Source of the DNA: Intrasporangium_A sp039812505
Lineage (GTDB): Bacteria > Actinomycetota > Actinomycetes > Actinomycetales > Dermatophilaceae
Reading direction: 5' to 3'
Length of the DNA stretch: 17,406 bases
Assembly: GCF_039812505.1 (NCBI RefSeq)
Contig: NZ_JBDIAQ010000070.1
Coordinates: forward strand, 1 to 17,406
Shown piece by piece: positions 6,736-13,325 of this stretch. A program made the translations under genes and the position numbers. Every line of letters begins with the position of its first letter. The stretch's first letter is position 1. A model generated the notes under the pieces. It saw only the letters and a list, made by a program, of their open reading frames with translations. It was not told the DNA's origin and ran no database searches.

Positions 6736-7656
6736 GTGAACCTCCCCGCCGACACCTTCAGCGCCTGGCTCGACGTGCTCGTCGACACGCTCGACGAGCC
6801 CGGCCTGACCAGTGAGCAGCTCGCGGGGCGGCTACACCTGTCGCGGTTCCACCTCGACCGGGTCGTCAGCGCGGCCGCCGGCGAAGCCCCCGCCGCTCTG
6901 CGCCGGCGGGTCCTGCTGGAGCGGTCGGCCTTCCGGCTCGCCACGAGTCACCGCCCGATCCTCGACATCGGCGTCGAGGCCGGCTACGGCTCGCACGAAG
7001 CGTTCACCCGGGCCTTCCGCCGGGTCTACGGGGTGACCCCTCGTGACTGGCGGGTCCGGCCGGGTCGGATCCGGATCGAGTCGGCCAGCGACGTCCACTT
7101 CCACCCACCCGGCGGCATCCGCCTGCCGGCCCGGCAGAGAGTCACCACCATGGACCTCATCCAGCGCATGGTCGAGCACCACATCTGGCTGACCCGTCAG
7201 CTCATCGAGTGCGCCCGGGAGCTGACCGACGCCCAGCTCGACGAGCCCATCGTCCTCAGCGTCGAGGACGATCCCGACCCGTCGACCCTGCGACGGATCA
7301 TCAGCCGCCTCGTCGGGCAGATGCAGATGTGGAACGCCTCGATGACAGGCGAGGAGTACGACTTCTCGGTCGAGCACGGCGAGTCACTGCTTTCGGCCGA
7401 GCGGCGTCTCGACACGGCCGCGCCCGCCTTCCTCGAGCACGTCCGGCACGCCGTCGAGGACGGCGAGCTCGACGACACCTTCGTCGACGCGAGCTGCGAC
7501 CCACCCTTCAGCTGCACCTACGGCGCGATGATCGCGCACGTGCTCACCTTCGCCGCCCATCGCCGCACGCTCGCGGTCCTGGCCCTGGACAAGCACGGCG
7601 TGAGCCGGCTCGGCTGGGGGGACCCGATCACCTACCTGGACGCGCCCGCGCGCTGA
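6736..7656 (+). CDS. AraC-type HTH fused to a DinB-like domain
   Basis: A 306-aa two-domain protein. Residues 1-110 are an AraC-family DNA-binding domain with two helix-turn-helix units: LTSEQLAGRLHLSRFHLDRVV (24-44), and ILDIGVEAGYGSHEAFTRAF with the family ending VYGVTPRDWR (75-106). Residues 138-300 form a four-helix DinB/YfiT-like domain. Its likely metal ligands are His149 in MVEHHIW, and His268 and His275 in AHVLTFAAHRR. DinB-like proteins are metal-dependent thiol transferases or stress proteins. AraC proteins usually carry a sugar-binding cupin domain, so here the DinB part may serve as the sensor. Target and ligand are unknown. An inverted repeat lies just downstream, followed by a gene-free stretch. 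Confidence 0.87.
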   Translation: MNLPADTFSAWLDVLVDTLDEPGLTSEQLAGRLHLSRFHLDRVVSAAAGEAPAALRRRVLLERSAFRLATSHRPILDIGVEAGYGSHEAFTRAFRRVYGVTPRDWRVRPGRIRIESASDVHFHPPGGIRLPARQRVTTMDLIQRMVEHHIWLTRQLIECARELTDAQLDEPIVLSVEDDPDPSTLRRIISRLVGQMQMWNASMTGEEYDFSVEHGESLLSAERRLDTAAPAFLEHVRHAVEDGELDDTFVDASCDPPFSCTYGAMIAHVLTFAAHRRTLAVLALDKHGVSRLGWGDPITYLDAPAR

Positions 7657-7680
7657 GCCCAGCGGGCGGCGCGGGCACGG

Positions 7681-7715
7681 GTGTGCCGACGGCGCGGGGT
7701 GTGGTGTGCCGACGG
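7681..7715 (+). repeat. Direct repeat GTGTGCCGACGG, two copies
   Basis: The 12-mer is at 7681-7692 and 7704-7715, a 23-base period. The second copy overlaps the left arm of the inverted repeat at 7705, so the right arm could pair with either copy. Confidence 0.6.
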
Positions 7716-7805
7716 ACGACCGTTGGTCCGCGAACCGCGCCTGCGACCCGGCCGGTCGTGCGTGCGTCGAGGTCCGCGTGTGACCAATGGTCGTCGGTCG
7801 GCACA
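7705..7805. repeat. Imperfect inverted repeat, 24-base arms
   Basis: The left arm (7705-7728) and right arm (7782-7805) are complementary at 22 of 24 positions. One of the two mismatches would be a G-U pair in RNA. The 53-base loop contains a smaller hairpin, CGACC (7744-7748) with GGTCG (7754-7758), and two copies of GGTCCGCG (7725-7732, 7771-7778). It lies 48 bases after the AraC/DinB stop. No T-tract follows, so a standard intrinsic terminator is not evident. No target-site duplication was seen at its ends. Confidence 0.7.
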
Positions 7806-8057
7806 GCAGCCGGCCGAGCCCAGCGGCACACAACCGGCCTCGCCGGTCACGCCCCGAGGAGCCCCGCCGCATCAGGCGGCAGCGGGGGGCGTACGTTCCC
7901 GAGCGTCCGGTCGCGTGCCCCCACCGAGACGAACGACCGCCCCGGCCCTCTCCTGCGGTTCCCACGCGCCTACGACCAGTAAAGTCGGTCGACGCTCCCC
8001 AAAAGGACTCACACCCTCGTTCAATTCTGTGCCAAATGCCAGAAAACACGCGCGATA

Positions 8058-8069
8058 CCGACTTGTCGG
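8058..8069. promoter_or_regulatory. Small palindrome CCGACTTGTCGG
   Basis: Perfect 5-bp arms around two bases, about 40 bases upstream of the TTGACA at 8111. AAGTCGGT at 7982-7989 is the complement of ACCGACTT at 8057-8064, so the half-site recurs. It is a possible operator with no known matching regulator. Confidence 0.25.
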
Positions 8070-8110
8070 GATGACGTCCGGCAACGCAGGAGCCGCCTTC
8101 TGACGCCCGG

Positions 8111-8140
8111 TTGACACATTCGTACGGAATAGGCCACAGT
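8111..8140 (+). promoter_or_regulatory. Candidate promoter P1 of the PIG-L/GT2 operon
   Basis: TTGACA at 8111-8116, a full -35 consensus and the best I noticed in the window's intergenic DNA, is followed after 18 bases by CACAGT (8135-8140), which fits NANNNT. Transcription would start near 8147, giving a leader of about 240 bases before the ATG at 8389. Confidence 0.4.
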
Positions 8141-8146
8141 CTGGCC
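8132..8146. promoter_or_regulatory. Inverted repeat over the P1 -10 element
   Basis: GGCCA (8132-8136) and TGGCC (8142-8146) flank five bases and cover the proposed -10 box, a position expected for a repressor site. The arms are short, so chance is possible. Confidence 0.25.
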
Positions 8147-8295
8147 AGGGGCGGTCGTGCAGCATTTGGTCGGCGGAGGGGAGGGTCCGTGCGTCCCGTT
8201 GACGCATCTCGTCATGGTTCGTCCGACGATCGACTCGGTTTGTCATTGCCGGGTCGACCACCGACGGGGCACGGTCCGGACGGTCGACCGAGGCG

Positions 8296-8301
8296 CATTA
8301 T
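8296..8301 (+). promoter_or_regulatory. Candidate second -10 box (P2) of the PIG-L operon
   Basis: CATTAT is followed by six bases and an ATG at 8308 that is in frame with the PIG-L gene. It could drive a leaderless longer form or a transcript with an 81-base leader before the ATG at 8389. Confidence 0.3.
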
Positions 8302-8372
8302 CGTCAAATGTCCGGCTTTGTACCAACCGGTGCGGCCGCAGACATCTCCCCCAGCGCGGACGGGCACTCCTC

Positions 8373-8379
8373 AGGAGGT
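8373..8379 (+). promoter_or_regulatory. Strong ribosome binding site of the PIG-L gene
   Basis: AGGAGGT is nine bases upstream of the ATG at 8389 and decides this start over the in-frame ATG at 8308. Confidence 0.75.
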
Positions 8380-8388
8380 CCGCACATC

Positions 8389-9303
8389 ATGGGCATGACG
8401 CTCGCCGTGCTGGCGGTCGCCCTGGGCCTGGGCAGTGCGGCCCTGGTCGTCACGCGCCCCTCGGCGCGCTGGATCACCCGGAACTACCGACATCCGGACC
8501 GGCTGCGGGCAGCGGTGGCGGGCGCCGGGGGTGCGCTCGCGGTCTTCGCCCTGCCTTGCGTGATCACGCCGAGCAGGTCCGAGGTCTGCGGTCCGTTCGC
8601 GGTCGTCGCCGCCGTCGGTCTGCTCGGCTGTGTCGCACTTTCCCCGATCTGGCAACGACGCGCGGCCGTTTCCCTGCACCCGCGTCGGGTTCTTGCCATC
8701 GGCGCACACCCGGACGATCTCGAGCTGGCCTGCGGCGCAACGCTGGCAAAGCTCGTGGACAATGGCGGCGAGGTCTGCACCATTGTCATGAGCGGCGGCG
8801 GGTCGGGCGGCGAGGCCCGGCGGCGGGTCGAGGAGGCAAGGCGCGGATCCACCTATCTGGGAGCCGCGAGAACAAAGGTCCTGGACTTCTGCGACACGCA
8901 GCTCGACATTCACGAGAACGAAATGGTCAAGGTGCTCGAGCGGGCAATACGCGAGTTCCGCCCGGACATCGTCATGACCCACTCCGCGAACGACTACCAC
9001 CAGGACCATTCGGCCGTACATCGCGCCACGATGCGTGCCGCTCGACGCGAGCCGACCATCCTCTGTTACGAGAGCCCCTCGGCGACACCCTGGTTCTCGC
9101 CGGTCTTCTTCGTCGACATCTCCCGGCACATCGACGTGAAGACGCACGCGATCCAGGTCCACGAGGACCAGCGCAAGAAGCCGTACATGAGCCCCGCGCG
9201 AACCCGCGGCATAGCCGTCTTCCGGGGGGACCAGGCCCGCGCGGGTCTGGCGGAGGGCTTCGAGGTCGTCCGCATGGGCGCGGCGTCGGTCGGTGACCTG
9301 TAG
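8389..9303 (+). CDS. Membrane-anchored PIG-L family deacetylase
   Basis: Zinc-dependent N-deacetylase of the PIG-L/LmbE/MshB family, 304 aa. Members remove acetyl from N-acetylglucosamine-type substrates. Three hydrophobic segments lead the protein (about 3-22, 41-60, 68-87). The Arg-rich loop at 23-40 and the basic stretch QRRAAVSLHPRR after the third helix predict that the catalytic domain faces the cytoplasm. The catalytic domain has AHPDD at 106-110 (zinc ligands His107 and Asp110, base Asp109) and HSANDYHQDH at 198-207 with the third ligand His207. The ATG at 8389 has an excellent ribosome binding site. The in-frame region back to 8308 has lower third-position GC and is probably leader. 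It is the first gene of a tight operon, with two bases to the ATP-grasp start. Some codons here are more A/T-rich than in neighbouring genes. Confidence 0.9.
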   Translation: MGMTLAVLAVALGLGSAALVVTRPSARWITRNYRHPDRLRAAVAGAGGALAVFALPCVITPSRSEVCGPFAVVAAVGLLGCVALSPIWQRRAAVSLHPRRVLAIGAHPDDLELACGATLAKLVDNGGEVCTIVMSGGGSGGEARRRVEEARRGSTYLGAARTKVLDFCDTQLDIHENEMVKVLERAIREFRPDIVMTHSANDYHQDHSAVHRATMRAARREPTILCYESPSATPWFSPVFFVDISRHIDVKTHAIQVHEDQRKKPYMSPARTRGIAVFRGDQARAGLAEGFEVVRMGAASVGDL

Positions 9304-9305
9304 CC

Positions 9306-10229
9306 GTGCGCGTCCTGCTCACGGGCGTCGGCGGCCCGGCCGGAGTCTCCCTGGCCCGGCAGCTCCGACGTCGCGGCCACTGGATCACCGGTGTCGACAT
9401 GCGAGAGGTCCCGGACGCGGGGGTCGACCTGTTCCGGGTGGTGCCGGCCGCCGCCGAGCCGGACTACCTTCCGGTGCTGGCCCGCCTCGTGCGGACCTGC
9501 CGGATCGACGTGGTCATCCCAACCGTCAGCGAGGAGCTGGTCAGGGTGGCTCGCGGCCACGGCGGGCTCGGGGCGCAGGTGGTGATCGGGTCGACCGAGT
9601 CGGTGTCGACGGCCGCCGACAAGTACCTGACGATGCGGTGCCTCGAACGGCACCTGGTGCCGGTTCCCTGGTTCGGGCTTCCGTCGGGGCATCGGTCACC
9701 TGCGGCCGCGGTCGACGCTGCGGACGGCTCCATCGTGGTGAAACCACGCCGGTCGAGGGGCGGTCGTGGGGTGCAGGTGATCGATCCGGCGGCCGCCGAG
9801 CTGCCCGAGACCCTCGCCTACTGGGCGGGCCTCGACGACCGTTCCATCGTGCAACGCTTCGCCCCCGGCCTCGAGTACGCGCCGGTGCTGTTCCGTGCCT
9901 CGGACGCGGGCGAGCCGGAGCTGTGCGTCGTGCTCGAGAAGACCGCGCTACGCGAAGGGCGGGTCGGCAACGCGGTCGCCGTACGCCGACCGTCCGCCAC
10001 CGGCGCGCGCGTCGAGGCGGTGGCGGACGTCGCGCGTCGCGCCGTGCTCGCCGCCGGGTTGACCGGACCGGTGGACGTGGACGTCAGGCTGGATGCGGCC
10101 GGTGCGCCGCTGGTGCTCGAGGTCAACGCCCGGTTCGGGGCGAACAGCGCCGCCGCGCCGGAGCTGCTCGACGCCGTCCTGGCACACGTCACGCCAACCG
10201 GCGCCGGCGTCGCAGCCGGCGGTGCCTGA
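9306..10229 (+). CDS. ATP-grasp ligase (CarB/PylC-like)
   Basis: A 307-aa ATP-grasp enzyme, a class that joins a carboxylate to an amine or other nucleophile through an acyl-phosphate. The N-terminal Rossmann-like pre-ATP domain starts with MRVLLTGVGGPAG and contains VVIPTVSEEL (69-78). The ATP-grasp core has Lys106, the Lys146 strand IVVKPRRS with its Gly-rich loop (RGGRG, 151-155), the QRFAPGLEY segment (183-191) and the metal-binding LEVNARFG (Glu272, Asn274). The substrate cannot be read. In this operon it might attach an amino acid or another acid to an amino sugar freed by the PIG-L enzyme. GTG follows the PIG-L stop by two bases, so the genes are coupled. Dedicated carbamoyl-phosphate synthase is excluded by size. 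Confidence 0.85.
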   Translation: MRVLLTGVGGPAGVSLARQLRRRGHWITGVDMREVPDAGVDLFRVVPAAAEPDYLPVLARLVRTCRIDVVIPTVSEELVRVARGHGGLGAQVVIGSTESVSTAADKYLTMRCLERHLVPVPWFGLPSGHRSPAAAVDAADGSIVVKPRRSRGGRGVQVIDPAAAELPETLAYWAGLDDRSIVQRFAPGLEYAPVLFRASDAGEPELCVVLEKTALREGRVGNAVAVRRPSATGARVEAVADVARRAVLAAGLTGPVDVDVRLDAAGAPLVLEVNARFGANSAAAPELLDAVLAHVTPTGAGVAAGGA

Positions 10230-10234
10230 CGACC

Positions 10235-11539
10235 ATGGCACGCAGCCAGCCCCTCACGTGGGCGTTCCTGGTCCTCAGCGCGGCGATCCTCGTGGTCAGC
10301 TCGCTCAAGCTGGTCTACGTGCCGCTCGCCGTCTGGTTCGAGCTTCGCCGCGGCACGATGCTCCGTGGGGCGAGGGCACTCCGGGCCGGTCCCCAGGCCG
10401 GGCGCCACCCGCCGGGCAGCGACGACTTCAGCGTCTCGGTCATCGTGCCGGCCTACAACGAGGCGGTCGTCCTGCGCGGCTGCATCGAGTCGATCCTGCG
10501 CACCCGCCACCCGGGGCTCGAGATCGTCATCGTCGACGACGGGTCGACCGACGGCACCCCCGAGGTCATGAACGAGCTGGCCGGCGCCCACGAGGCGGTC
10601 CGGGTCGTGAGCCAGCCCAATGCCGGCAAGGGCGCCGCACTCAACCGCGGGATCGCACAGGCCGGCGGCAACGTGCTCGTCTTCGTCGATGCCGACGGTG
10701 TCTTCTCGCCGATGACGATCCCGTGGCTGCTCACCGGGCTGCGCGACCCGCACGTCGGCGCCGTGTGCGGTGACGACCGGCCGGTGAACCTCGACCGGGT
10801 GCAGACCCGGCTGCTCTCGGTGATCTCCCACCTGGGGACCGGTCTGGCCCGTCGGGCCCTGTCGGTGCTGCACTGCCTGCCGATCGTGTCGGGCAACATC
10901 GGCGCGTTCCGCGCGGACCTGGTCCGACAGGTCGGCGGGTTCCGGACGGACACCGTCGGGGAGGACCTGGAGCTGACCTGGCGGATCTACGAGGCGGGGT
11001 ACCGCGTCTGCTTCGAGCCTCGAGCCATCGTGCTCGCCGAGTCGCCGTCGACGGTCCGGGCGCTCTGGCGCCAACGCGTGCGCTGGTCGCGCGGCCTGCT
11101 GCAGACGGTCCGGCACCACTGGCGGATGCTCGGCAACCCGGCCCACGGCGTCTTCGGGATCTTCCTGGGCTTCAACGCCGTGACCATGATCGTCGTGCCG
11201 GTCCTGCAGCTGCTCGTGCTGTTGCTGCTGGCCGTCCTGGTCCCGCGCGGCATGCTCGCCGTCGACGGCAGCGTCGTGCAGCTTGCCGCGTGGCTCGGGC
11301 TGGTCGTGACCGTGGGTCTGACCGTGCTGGGAATCGCCCTCAACGCCGCGTGGCGCGACCTGGGCAACCTGTGGACCGTTCCGCTCTGGCCGCTCTACTC
11401 GGTGTTCATGGCGCTGACCATGGCGACCGCGCTCGTCCTGGAGGCCCGCGGGGGGCCGGCGGCCTGGAACAAGGCGCAGCGCACCGGCGTGGTCACCGAG
11501 CAGGCACTGCGCGGCATCCTCAGGCGCGAGGAAGCATGA
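10235..11539 (+). CDS. Processive GT2 glycosyltransferase, PgaC/IcaA-like membrane synthase
   Basis: Membrane-bound family 2 glycosyltransferase, 434 aa, of the type that polymerises a beta-linked sugar and moves the chain across the membrane (PNAG, hyaluronan and cellulose synthases). One helix is at about 8-30. The GT2 domain at 66-300 carries SVIVPAYNE (68-76), VDDGSTDG (100-107), the VDADG metal site (Asp152, Asp154), GNIGAFR (220-226), the base motif GEDLE (Asp244) and QRVRW (280-284), the acceptor motif of processive enzymes. Hydrophobic helices follow at about 305-337, 347-370 and 384-402. The ATG is five bases after the ATP-grasp stop; the frame is open far upstream but there overlaps that gene. 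PgaC-like architecture suggests an N-acetylhexosamine donor, though donor identity is inference. Confidence 0.92.
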   Translation: MARSQPLTWAFLVLSAAILVVSSLKLVYVPLAVWFELRRGTMLRGARALRAGPQAGRHPPGSDDFSVSVIVPAYNEAVVLRGCIESILRTRHPGLEIVIVDDGSTDGTPEVMNELAGAHEAVRVVSQPNAGKGAALNRGIAQAGGNVLVFVDADGVFSPMTIPWLLTGLRDPHVGAVCGDDRPVNLDRVQTRLLSVISHLGTGLARRALSVLHCLPIVSGNIGAFRADLVRQVGGFRTDTVGEDLELTWRIYEAGYRVCFEPRAIVLAESPSTVRALWRQRVRWSRGLLQTVRHHWRMLGNPAHGVFGIFLGFNAVTMIVVPVLQLLVLLLLAVLVPRGMLAVDGSVVQLAAWLGLVVTVGLTVLGIALNAAWRDLGNLWTVPLWPLYSVFMALTMATALVLEARGGPAAWNKAQRTGVVTEQALRGILRREEA

Positions 11540-12816
11540 CCGACCGACCTGTCCGACAGCTCTGGGCCGGCATCGCCGCACTCCTCGTCCTGGTGGCCCT
11601 GCTGGCCGGCGCCACGGCGGTCCTGTCACCCGATCTCGGTGGTGACGGCGCGCCGGCGGCAGGTCCGGCCTCCTCGACGCCACACCCCGACCCGGCCACG
11701 GCGAGCGCCCGGCCGAAGACGAGCACGCCGCCGGCGACCCCGGTGCGCTCGTGCCGGAAGGGACCCGCGCCCGCTCCCGGCCACCCGGCCACCCGGGACT
11801 CGGTGCAGGTGGTCAACATCGGCTTCGAGGACCTGACCAGCGACGACCCGGACCGGCTGAGGGTGCTGGCCGCCAAGCTCGACGAGGTTGCGGCGACGGG
11901 CGTCCGGATCGCGGTCGGACGCCTCGACTGGATCGCCTTCCCGTGGGCCGGCCACCGCGACATCGAGTCGGGCGACGTCCTGGACACCGGACGCGACTAC
12001 GTGGCGGAGGCGATCGCCGCGCTCGGCTGCGACCGGAACGGCGCCCGGCGCGACATCTACCTGGGCATCGACGTCCTCTTCGGGCGCGAGTTCACGCAGC
12101 GCCCGGGCCTGGCGGGGGTGAACCAGGCGGGCAAGCGGTCCGACCTCTTCGCGAGTGTCACCGCATGGAAGTCGGGGGCGCTCACCCGTCGCCTGGCCGA
12201 CCTCGCGCACGAGCTCGCGGTGCGGTACTCACCGGAGGCGGTCAACGTCACCGAGCTCATGTTCGACAACGACACCTTCGGACCGGACGACCTCGCGGAC
12301 TTCAAGGCGACCCAGCGGGCCGCCGCCTGGCCCCGATCGGCCGACGGGACGATCGACCGGGACGACCGCCGGCTGCAGCAGTGGCGCACCGACGCGCTGG
12401 TGTCCGTGGTGGCCCAGGTCAAGCGACGGCTGGCACCCACCGGTGTCGCGCTCACCCTGGATGTCCGCTCGCCGGTGACCTACGACCCGGTCGGACGACC
12501 CGACATCGGCCAGAGCTACCCGCGGCTGCTCGAGCACGTGGACCGGCTGGTGGTGTGGGACTTCCCGGGGATCGCCTCGTCCGGGGTCTTCGGGGCCGCG
12601 CAGCTCGGCCCGCTCCTGTTCGCCAGGGCACCGGACCGGTACGAGCTCGAGATCGGTCTCTGGAAGGGACGCGGCATCATCCCCGTGTCGACCCTCCAGC
12701 GCGAGCTCCGGGCGGCTCGGGCCCAGGGAATCCGCTCGGTCTCGGTCACCCCGGCCTCGCTGTTCTCCGAGCCGGTCTGGACGGTGCTCCAGCGGGAGTG
12801 GGCGCGCCCCGGCTAG
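11536..12816 (+). CDS. Signal-anchored extracytoplasmic protein, probable glycoside-hydrolase-like barrel
   Basis: A 426-aa protein with a short basic N-terminus, one hydrophobic helix (about 9-31), a Pro/Ala/Ser/Thr linker (about 35-85) and a globular domain from 88 to 426 that should lie outside the membrane. I do not recognise it with certainty. The repeated strand-helix pattern with acidic residues at strand ends looks like a TIM barrel: VNIGFEDL, IAVGRLDW, IYLGIDVLFG, VNVTELMFDND (Glu240, Asp244), ALTLDVRSP (Asp309), LVVWDFPG (Asp342), and the closing ELEIGLW. The QQWRTDALVSVVAQVKRRL helix resembles the segment before a catalytic strand in PgaB-type C-terminal hydrolase domains. The start overlaps the GT2 stop (ATGA) and has GAGGAAG just upstream. 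A role in trimming or guiding the GT2 polymer is inferred from operon and topology. Confidence 0.75.
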   Translation: MTDRPVRQLWAGIAALLVLVALLAGATAVLSPDLGGDGAPAAGPASSTPHPDPATASARPKTSTPPATPVRSCRKGPAPAPGHPATRDSVQVVNIGFEDLTSDDPDRLRVLAAKLDEVAATGVRIAVGRLDWIAFPWAGHRDIESGDVLDTGRDYVAEAIAALGCDRNGARRDIYLGIDVLFGREFTQRPGLAGVNQAGKRSDLFASVTAWKSGALTRRLADLAHELAVRYSPEAVNVTELMFDNDTFGPDDLADFKATQRAAAWPRSADGTIDRDDRRLQQWRTDALVSVVAQVKRRLAPTGVALTLDVRSPVTYDPVGRPDIGQSYPRLLEHVDRLVVWDFPGIASSGVFGAAQLGPLLFARAPDRYELEIGLWKGRGIIPVSTLQRELRAARAQGIRSVSVTPASLFSEPVWTVLQREWARPG

Positions 12817-12846
12817 TCCCGCCCCCCGGACGGTGACACAGTGGTC

Positions 12847-12868
12847 GGGCCTACGGGCCGGAAGGCCC
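12847..12868. terminator. Hairpin between convergent genes
   Basis: GGGCCT (12847-12852) and AGGCCC (12863-12868) form a six-base stem with a ten-base loop in the 56-base gap between the convergent secreted-protein and OsmC genes. There is no T-run, as is usual in high-GC actinobacteria. It could serve both directions. Confidence 0.45.
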
Positions 12869-12872
12869 CGGC

Positions 12873-13292
12873 TCACTCGACCTTGGCGGTGACCGACGCG
12901 CCGAGGCTGACGGTGCGGCTCACCGTGCAGAACTCCTCGTGCGAGCGCCGCACCATGGTGGGCAGGATCGCCCGGGCCGCGTCGCCGCCCTTGCCCTCGG
13001 GGAACCGGACCCGGAAGGTGATCTCGACGTCCTGGAGGTGGCTGCCCTGTTCGTCCTTGACCTTGTCGGCGGTCACCTCGATCTGGAAGCTGTCCGGCTC
13101 GGCCCGGCGCGCCGTGACGGCGTCGACGTCGACTGCGGTGCACCCCGCGATCCCGGCGAGCAGCAGCTCGACCGGCGAGAGCTCGTCGGTACCACTGCTC
13201 GTGGTGATCGAGCCACCGCGGTCGTTGCGGATGGTGTAGCGGCCGAGGCTGTCGCGGGTGAGGGTGACGCTGCGGAGGTCCTGGTCAGTCAT
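12873..13292 (-). CDS. OsmC family peroxiredoxin-like protein
   Basis: A 139-aa cytoplasmic protein of the OsmC/Ohr superfamily, which reduces organic hydroperoxides with a pair of reactive cysteines. Both are present: Cys51 in the helix AGIAGCTAVDV and Cys122 in EEFCTVSRTV. Between them lies the strand DVEITFRVRFPEG. The overall pattern (N-terminal strands, central helix with ELSPVELLLAG, C-terminal helix) is that of the OsmC rather than the Ohr branch. The ATG at 13292 is six bases after an AAGGCT box and lacks a ribosome binding site. It converges with the polysaccharide-type operon and is followed upstream by the monooxygenase gene on the same strand, 33 bases away. Confidence 0.88.
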   Translation of the reverse strand: MTDQDLRSVTLTRDSLGRYTIRNDRGGSITTSSGTDELSPVELLLAGIAGCTAVDVDAVTARRAEPDSFQIEVTADKVKDEQGSHLQDVEITFRVRFPEGKGGDAARAILPTMVRRSHEEFCTVSRTVSLGASVTAKVE

Positions 13293-13298
13293 GGGGCC

Positions 13299-13304
13299 AG
13301 CCTT
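13299..13304 (-). promoter_or_regulatory. Possible leaderless -10 box of the OsmC gene
   Basis: On the minus strand AAGGCT (13304-13299) is followed by six bases and the ATG at 13292. It is the same layout as the plus-strand leaderless genes. Confidence 0.4.
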
Positions 13305-13325
13305 GCAGACCGACCCCGGGGCGGC

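Larger units (their letters stand above)
7657..8388. other. 732-base intergenic region with no convincing gene
   Basis: Open frames exist here but have flat third-position composition and no recognisable domain. The first 150 bases hold a long imperfect inverted repeat and short direct repeats. From about 7970 the DNA is visibly richer in A and T than the flanking genes. The last 280 bases contain two candidate promoters and a strong ribosome binding site for the PIG-L operon. The size and structure suggest a regulatory leader or an acquired junction. Confidence 0.6.

Noticed and set aside
7655..7826. GAGCCCAGCGG present at 7655-7665 and 7816-7826 as flanking duplications of a mobile element around the inverted repeat.
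   Set aside because: The copies are not adjacent to the inverted-repeat ends, and an 11-base match of GC-rich sequence can arise by chance.
7872..8261. A 129-codon minus-strand frame in the intergenic region.
   Set aside because: No domain, no ribosome binding site, mixed codon composition; it overlaps the candidate promoter P1.
8308..8388. Extension of the PIG-L protein to the in-frame ATG at 8308.
   Set aside because: The 27 added residues are polar with low third-position GC, and the ATG at 8389 has a near-perfect ribosome binding site. The CATTAT box keeps the alternative open.
8189..8398. A 69-codon frame from GTG at 8189 with a purine-rich GGAGGGGAGGG upstream, whose stop overlaps an ATG of the PIG-L gene.
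   Set aside because: Third codon positions are only about 60% G or C by eye, against the very high level in real genes here, and the product has no recognisable pattern. A leader peptide is not excluded, but I do not list it as a gene.
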